5,584 bases of DNA from Methanobacteriota archaeon (GTDB lineage: Archaea > Thermoplasmatota > Poseidoniia > Poseidoniales > SP79), in assembly GCA_002715545.1 (NCBI GenBank), contig PAZI01000029.1:16981-22564 (forward strand), given 5' to 3'. Below, in pieces: positions 1 to 5,584 of this stretch. The notes beneath the pieces are model-generated. The model saw only the letters and a list, made by a program, of their open reading frames with translations, made no database searches and was not told where the DNA came from. Numbering within the stretch: position 1 is the first letter of the stretch; each line of letters starts with the position of its first letter. The translations under genes and the position numbers were made by a program.

Positions 1-480
1 CAGACATATGACCTAATCATTACGAGCGGTGGTGTCTCAATGGGAGATGCAGATTTTGTGCGCAAGCTAATGTTGGAAGAAGGTCAGACCTTGTTCTGGC
101 GAATCAAAATGAAACCAGGCTCTCCCCCACTTGCAGGTCGGTGGAAAGGAACCCCGCTATTCGGATTACCAGGCAATCCTGTATCGAGTCTTGTTGTCCT
201 TCGTGTTCTTGTTGAGCCATGGTTGGAAAGATGTGATCTTGCTGTTCCCCAGGATCATCTCATCCAAGTTTGCCTTGGTAATGATCTTCCCCTTGCAAAA
301 GATCGAATGGTGCTTACACGATTACAGATTGATTGGAGTCAATCTCCCATCGTCGCTCATGCACATTCTCACCAAGGGTCAGGTCACACATCATCACTTC
401 CTCATGCAGATGCACTGGCCTGGATTGAACCGGGAGTTGAGACAAAAGCTGGGTCAACCATTCCGGCATTATTGTTGTAA
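1..480 (+). CDS. moeA: Molybdopterin molybdotransferase MoeA, C-terminal part (5' end outside window)
   Basis: The reading frame is open from base 1 to the TAA at 478-480, giving 159 residues; MoeA proteins are usually about 400, so more than half is missing to the left. MoeA inserts molybdate into adenylylated molybdopterin in the cytoplasm, the last common step of molybdenum cofactor synthesis. Visible motifs: the end of the molybdopterin-binding domain with SGGVSMGDAD (residues 9-18), then MKPGSPPLAG (37-46), GLPGNPVSS (55-63), and a small beta-rich C-terminal domain IV ending near QGSGHTSSL and a final PALLL. The usual KPGKP motif reads KPGSP here (Ser41), so one normally conserved lysine is replaced. 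The family is sure; paralogues (MoeA1/MoeA2, or the tungsten-linked form in archaea) cannot be told apart from this fragment. An in-frame ATG at 40 is internal to the conserved domain and is not the real start. The gene ends 45 nt before uvrA on the same strand. Confidence 0.93.
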   Translation, partial: QTYDLIITSGGVSMGDADFVRKLMLEEGQTLFWRIKMKPGSPPLAGRWKGTPLFGLPGNPVSSLVVLRVLVEPWLERCDLAVPQDHLIQVCLGNDLPLAKDRMVLTRLQIDWSQSPIVAHAHSHQGSGHTSSLPHADALAWIEPGVETKAGSTIPALLL

Positions 481-502
481 AATTCCACGAAGCGCATTCA
501 AG

Positions 503-508
503 AAGGAG
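503..508 (+). promoter_or_regulatory. Possible ribosome binding site for uvrA
   Basis: AAGGAG lies in the 45-nt moeA-uvrA gap and is the only Shine-Dalgarno-like run there. It ends 17 nt before the ATG at 526, which is longer than the usual 5-10 nt. It may be weak, unused, or the transcript may be leaderless. A T/A-rich stretch, TTGTAAAATT at 475-484, overlaps the moeA stop and could serve as a weak TATA-like box, but this is not strong enough to list separately. Confidence 0.25.
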
Positions 509-525
509 ACCCATCACCACGGTTC

Positions 526-3426
526 ATGGCGCGTGCTCCAAGCCCTCATCGCGCATCTCCGAATGGTTCGGTGATTGCAGTTCGGGGAGCACGAAAACAC
601 AATCTGAAAGATGTTGACATTGACATTCCAAAGGGTTGCTTTGTTGTTCTCAGCGGCGTTTCAGGCTCCGGTAAATCGACTCTTGCATTCGATACATTGT
701 ATGCAGAAGGTCAACGCCGATATGTCGAATCCCTTTCGTCCTATGCACGCCAATTTCTTGGGATGACCAAGAAAGCAGAATGCGATTCAATCGAAGGCCT
801 GTCTCCAGCCATCAGCATCGATCAAAAACAGAGGAGTCACAATCCTCGTTCAACCGTTGCTACAGTGACAGAAATCATGGATCATCTCAGACTTCTATGG
901 GCTCGTATTGGTATACCACATTGCCCAGAATGTGGGCGAGAGGTTGCCCGCCGCACGGTTCAGGAAATAGTCGATGACATCCTCTGGCAGATGGATGGGG
1001 TCAGTATCAGCATTTGGGCCCCGGTCATTACGAATCGCAAAGGCACACATGCAGACTTGTTGCGACAACTTCACGAATCAGGATATGTGACAGCGAAAAT
1101 CAATGGTCGACCTTCAGATCTTGAACATCCTCCAATATTAGAGAAGAATCTTCGTCATGATATTGAAGTCCGTATGGACCGATTCCGAATTCAGAAGTCG
1201 GAGCGCCAACGCCTGACTGAAGCTGTTGAAGATGGCCTTCGTCTTGGCAATAGCCTCATCACAGTCGAAGAAGATGAAAGTGGACAGGAATTCCCATTCT
1301 CAGAGGAATTTGCTTGTCCGGAACACGGGGCTTTCATTACAGAGATGTCTCCCCGAGTTTTTTCTTTCAATAGCCCAATAGGAGCTTGCCCGCAATGCCA
1401 AGGTCTTGGAGTGATGCGTGAATTCTCAGAAGACCTCCTCATCAATTCGGAACGTTCTATCGAAGAGGGGGCAGTTGTCCCATTCGCATCATCAATGATG
1501 TCAGGTTGGTATCGTAGTATTCTGATTGCAGTTGCAGAACACTATGGATTTGCAACAGACACCCCCTTCTCCGAACTCGATGATGATGCGAAGGATCTTG
1601 TTTTGCATGGAACGGGCTCGACCCCCATCCGAGTAGAGATGACATCTGAATCAGGCAGTCAGTATGTGACAAATCGGCCATGGGAAGGTGTTGTTCCTCG
1701 AGTTAGAAGAATGCTTACAGACACCTCTTCAAATCGAACCCAATCACGATTGGTTTCGTATATGATTGAGCAACCTTGCTCTGAATGTGATGGCAATAGG
1801 CTCAACAAAGCGTCTTCCGCAGTTATTGTTGGCACCACTACCCTACCACAAATCAATGCCATGACCATTGAACAAGCAACTACAACAGTTCATGGCTGGA
1901 TGGAAGGTGACAAACGTCTTGATGAACGAAGTCTGTACATCGGACGAGACATCCTCCGAGAAGTGCGAAACAGGCTCGGTTTCTTAGATGCTGTAGGTCT
2001 TGGATATCTTACTCTTGACCGCCGAGCCAATACTCTTTCAGGCGGTGAGAGCCAACGTATCCGACTTGCAACACAGATTGGATCACGCCTCACGGGCGTC
2101 ATGTATGTCCTTGATGAACCATCGATAGGCCTCCACCCTCATGATAACGCACGATTACTCTCCACTTTGCGTGAATTAACAGAGCTTGGAAACACCCTGA
2201 TTGTTGTTGAACACGATGAAGCCACTCTACGCCAAGCAGACTGGATCATTGATATCGGACCAAAAGCCGGACGTGATGGAGGACACATTGTTGCTGCAGG
2301 ACCCCCCAATCATATCATTCAAGCCAAAGCCTCAATCACGGGTGCTTTCCTTTCAGGCCGAGAAGAGATTCCAATTCCTTCAGAAAGAAAGGTCATTGAT
2401 GATGGACGCAAACTGATTATTCGAGGGGCAAGTCAGAATAATCTGAAATCAGTTACGGCCTCCTTCCCACTAGGCGCAATGATTGCAGTGACTGGAGTTT
2501 CAGGCAGCGGTAAATCGAGCCTTTTGACCAATACGTTAGCCCCTGCTCTACAACGCCATCTTCATGGCGCAGATGTTGTTCCTGGCCCTTATTCCTCAAT
2601 AGAAGGTATTGAATTCGTGGATAAGACCATTGTCATCGACCAATCCCCCATTGGCCGAACACCTCGTTCAAATCCAGCAACATATACTGGTGTTTTCGAT
2701 GAAATCCGTAAATTGTATTCATCGACTAAATTATCCAAAGAACGAGGATACCTCCAAGGCCGTTTCTCATTCAATGTGCGTGGAGGGCGTTGTGAGGCGT
2801 GTCAAGGTGGCGGACAGATTCGTCTTGAGATGAATTTCCTTCCAGACGTATGGATCACGTGCGAGCAATGCAAAGGCATGCGCTATAATCGCGAGACACT
2901 TGAAGTTCGATGGCGTGGAAAAAACATCCACGACATTCTCCAAATGACGGTGTCTGAAGCCGCGGACTTCTTCCAGAACCATCCAAAAATTTCTCGAATT
3001 CTCCACACACTCGTTGATGTCGGACTTGGATACATCACTCTAGGTCAACCGGCCACCACTCTTTCTGGAGGTGAAGCTCAGCGTGTCAAACTCTCGAGCG
3101 AATTGAAACGAAGAGCCAAGAAACATACGGTATACATTCTTGACGAACCGACCACGGGTCTTTCTTTGTTTGATGTCCGTCAATTGATTGAAGTTCTGCA
3201 TAGAATTCGCGATAAAGGACACACGATCATCATTATTGAACATCATCTTGACGTCATTAAAAGTGCAGATTGGATTGTCGATCTTGGTCCCGGTGGTGGA
3301 GATTCAGGTGGCCGAATTGTTGCAATTGGGACTCCTGAGGAAGTAAGTGTAATTGAATCAAGTCGCACCGGTTCAGCCCTCAATCCAATGCTTGACGGCG
3401 ATAAGACGGTTAAGCAAATTGCTTAA
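526..3426 (+). CDS. uvrA: UvrA, excinuclease ABC subunit A (DNA damage-recognition ATPase)
   Basis: UvrA dimers scan DNA for bulky lesions and load UvrB, starting nucleotide excision repair in the cytoplasm. The 966 residues compare with 940 in E. coli. Two ABC ATPase modules are visible: Walker A GVSGSGKS at 44-51 and GVSGSGKSS at 657-665; signature LSGGE at 504-508 and 846-850; Walker B YVLDEP at 527-532 and YILDEP at 870-875. The three zinc modules are C133/C136 with C264/H267 (flanking the UvrB-binding domain), C288/C291 with C418/C421 (flanking the insertion domain), and C756/C759 with C779/C782 (C-terminal finger needed for damage discrimination). The motif IDQSPIGRTPRSNPATYTG is intact. 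Oddities: His267 replaces the usual cysteine, and the second ATPase reads TTGLSLFD where most UvrA proteins have TTGLHF. The ATG at 526 gives a 15-residue leader rich in Pro, Ser, Ala and Arg before the conserved VIAVRGARKHNL; GTG at 571 would remove it and match the family start better, but has no visible ribosome binding site. uvrB and uvrC are not in the window. Confidence 0.98.
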   Translation: MARAPSPHRASPNGSVIAVRGARKHNLKDVDIDIPKGCFVVLSGVSGSGKSTLAFDTLYAEGQRRYVESLSSYARQFLGMTKKAECDSIEGLSPAISIDQKQRSHNPRSTVATVTEIMDHLRLLWARIGIPHCPECGREVARRTVQEIVDDILWQMDGVSISIWAPVITNRKGTHADLLRQLHESGYVTAKINGRPSDLEHPPILEKNLRHDIEVRMDRFRIQKSERQRLTEAVEDGLRLGNSLITVEEDESGQEFPFSEEFACPEHGAFITEMSPRVFSFNSPIGACPQCQGLGVMREFSEDLLINSERSIEEGAVVPFASSMMSGWYRSILIAVAEHYGFATDTPFSELDDDAKDLVLHGTGSTPIRVEMTSESGSQYVTNRPWEGVVPRVRRMLTDTSSNRTQSRLVSYMIEQPCSECDGNRLNKASSAVIVGTTTLPQINAMTIEQATTTVHGWMEGDKRLDERSLYIGRDILREVRNRLGFLDAVGLGYLTLDRRANTLSGGESQRIRLATQIGSRLTGVMYVLDEPSIGLHPHDNARLLSTLRELTELGNTLIVVEHDEATLRQADWIIDIGPKAGRDGGHIVAAGPPNHIIQAKASITGAFLSGREEIPIPSERKVIDDGRKLIIRGASQNNLKSVTASFPLGAMIAVTGVSGSGKSSLLTNTLAPALQRHLHGADVVPGPYSSIEGIEFVDKTIVIDQSPIGRTPRSNPATYTGVFDEIRKLYSSTKLSKERGYLQGRFSFNVRGGRCEACQGGGQIRLEMNFLPDVWITCEQCKGMRYNRETLEVRWRGKNIHDILQMTVSEAADFFQNHPKISRILHTLVDVGLGYITLGQPATTLSGGEAQRVKLSSELKRRAKKHTVYILDEPTTGLSLFDVRQLIEVLHRIRDKGHTIIIIEHHLDVIKSADWIVDLGPGGGDSGGRIVAIGTPEEVSVIESSRTGSALNPMLDGDKTVKQIA

Positions 3427-3473
3427 TCACTCGATTTTCTCAAGTCGAAATACAACATCGTTCCTGAATTGGG

Positions 3474-3483
3474 TTTTTATAGA
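3474..3483 (+). promoter_or_regulatory. TATA-like promoter element upstream of groES
   Basis: TTTTTATAGA sits in the 99-nt gap between uvrA and groES. An archaeal TATA box lies about 26 nt before the transcription start, which would place the start near 3504 and leave a leader of about 20 nt before the ATG at 3526. TATAGA (3478-3483) could also be read as a bacterial -10 box, but the hexamer 17 nt upstream (ACATCG) does not resemble a -35 box. No CIRCE operator (TTAGCACTC and its complement) is present. This is a call from pattern and spacing only. Confidence 0.4.
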
Positions 3484-3511
3484 ACATTAACTCCGCCTCG
3501 TCACGTTGTAC

Positions 3512-3517
3512 GGTGAG
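3512..3517 (+). promoter_or_regulatory. Ribosome binding site of groES (decides the start)
   Basis: GGTGAG is complementary to the conserved 3' end of 16S rRNA (CACCUC/UCACC) and lies 8 nt before the ATG at 3526. It overlaps the alternative GTG at 3517, which would have no room for a ribosome binding site of its own. This favours ATG 3526 as the groES start. Confidence 0.6.
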
Positions 3518-3525
3518 TGAAGCAG

Positions 3526-3819
3526 ATGACGATTGGAATCGAACCATTAGGAAACATGGTCTTACTCGAAATCGAGAAGGCTGCAGAGAAGACCGCATCC
3601 GGACTACTTCTGTCCGAAGGCGCACGTGAACAGTTGAATGTCGGCCGCGTGGTTGCTGTTGGTCCGGGTACGACCCGCGAAGACGGCACCATCACTCAAA
3701 TGCACGTCACAATCGGCGATCGAGTCATCTATCGCAAATACGGTGGAACAGAACTTGAATGGAATGGTGGCGATTATCTTCTGATCAAAGAAGATGATCT
3801 ACAAGCAAAGGTACTCTGA
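3526..3819 (+). CDS. groES: GroES, group I co-chaperonin (Cpn10)
   Basis: GroES forms a seven-membered lid that closes the GroEL chamber in the ATP-bound state, in the cytoplasm. From ATG 3526 the protein has 97 residues, the normal family length; starting at GTG 3517 would add three (MKQ). The order of features fits the family: first strand with PLGNMVLLE (7-15), mobile loop about 16-33 with the hydrophobic contact SGLLL (25-29), GRVVAVGPG (40-48), roof loop about 49-60, GDRVIYRKYGGTE (64-76), and a C-terminal strand DYLLIKEDDLQAKVL (83-97). The N-terminal motif is usually PLxDRV; here the Asp-Arg pair is Asn-Met (N10, M11), a mild oddity. It starts 99 nt after uvrA, with its own promoter-like signal, and is followed after 10 nt by groEL, as in nearly all groESL operons. 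The identification is firm; only the start is open. Confidence 0.95.
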   Translation: MTIGIEPLGNMVLLEIEKAAEKTASGLLLSEGAREQLNVGRVVAVGPGTTREDGTITQMHVTIGDRVIYRKYGGTELEWNGGDYLLIKEDDLQAKVL

Positions 3820-3823
3820 GGTG
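3818..3823 (+). promoter_or_regulatory. Ribosome binding site of groEL, overlapping the groES stop
   Basis: GAGGTG is a six-base match to the anti-Shine-Dalgarno sequence, ending 6 nt before the ATG at 3830. Its first two bases are the last two of the groES TGA stop (3817-3819). Ribosomes ending groES would therefore uncover or directly use this site, which suggests translational coupling of the two subunits. Confidence 0.75.
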
Positions 3824-3829
3824 TGAAAA

Positions 3830-5503
<1,674 letters not shown>

Positions 5504-5509
5504 GCACCC

Positions 5510-5526
5510 ACCATTCCATTGGTTTT
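5510..5526 (+). terminator. Weak terminator-like hairpin after groEL
   Basis: ACCA (5510-5513) and TGGT (5520-5523) can form a 4-bp stem around a 6-nt loop, followed at once by TTT (5524-5526), starting 6 nt after the groEL stop. The stem is short and the T run poor, so it is at best a weak terminator. For an archaeal polymerase the T stretch alone might matter, but it too is short. Confidence 0.2.
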
Positions 5527-5555
5527 GGCGCATCTCTAAGGACGTCCCGCACCAG

Positions 5556-5584
5556 CCTCCATGCGGTGACGCGGCGCATTGAGG
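5556..5584. repeat. Inverted repeat at the right edge (10-bp arms, one mismatch)
   Basis: CCTCCATGCG (5556-5565) and CGCATTGAGG (5575-5584) are reverse complements except for one position, separated by 9 nt (GTGACGCGG). The right arm ends exactly at the window edge, so the repeat may be longer. It could be a transcription terminator shared with a gene to the right, an operator, or part of an RNA gene; it lacks a following T run within view. The region 5504-5584 holds no other supported feature. Confidence 0.45.

Noticed and set aside
131..574. 147-residue plus-strand open frame overlapping moeA
   Set aside because: It is out of frame with moeA, whose family motifs cover the same bases, and runs into uvrA. 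Its translation shows no domain.
3429..3445. ACTCGA/TCAAGT imperfect inverted repeat after uvrA as a terminator or CIRCE operator
   Set aside because: The stem is 6 bp with an internal mismatch, it is not followed by a T run, and it does not match the CIRCE consensus.
3482..3485. GTTC (3460-3463) and GAAC (3482-3485) flanking the TATA-like box as an operator
   Set aside because: Four-base arms 18 nt apart are expected by chance; no extension of the match was seen.
5536..5584. 3' end of a convergent gene on the minus strand (stop at 5536-5538)
   Set aside because: One minus-strand frame enters from the right edge and reads 15 codons to a stop, but the stretch is too short to show coding character or a family.

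Overview
The window carries four same-strand genes with little space between them: the 3' part of moeA (molybdenum cofactor synthesis), a complete uvrA (nucleotide excision repair), and a complete groES-groEL pair (group I chaperonin). It looks like ordinary chromosomal housekeeping sequence. I see no mobile element, CRISPR array, tRNA or rRNA.

Layout: 1-480 is the end of moeA, cut by the left edge. A 45-nt gap leads to uvrA (526-3426). A 99-nt gap, the largest non-coding stretch between genes, holds a TATA-like element (3474-3483) and a Shine-Dalgarno sequence, then groES (3526-3819). Ten nucleotides later groEL begins (3830-5503); its ribosome binding site overlaps the groES stop codon. groEL ends in eight tandem 9-bp units encoding a Gly-Gly-Met tail. 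The last 81 nt (5504-5584) hold no supported gene, but they contain a weak terminator-like hairpin and a good inverted repeat touching the right edge.

Organism: all four proteins belong to families typical of bacteria. The GroEL and UvrA sequences resemble bacterial homologues along their whole length. However, the groES upstream region has no convincing -35/-10 pair and no CIRCE operator. It has instead a T-rich TATA-like box at the distance from the start expected of an archaeal promoter with a short leader. Some mesophilic archaea (Methanosarcina, and as I recall marine group II/III Euryarchaeota) carry bacterial-type groESL, and several mesophilic archaea carry uvrA. A planktonic euryarchaeon with genes acquired from bacteria is therefore a plausible source, but the sequence alone does not prove it and an uncultured bacterium remains possible.

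Functional links: GroES and GroEL form one folding machine and are almost surely co-transcribed. moeA and uvrA share a strand and may share a transcript, but have no known functional link. The details worth a second look are substitutions at otherwise conserved motifs in MoeA, UvrA, GroES and GroEL, the nearly uniform GGM repeat, and the inverted repeat at the right edge. I found no clear sign of an undescribed system.
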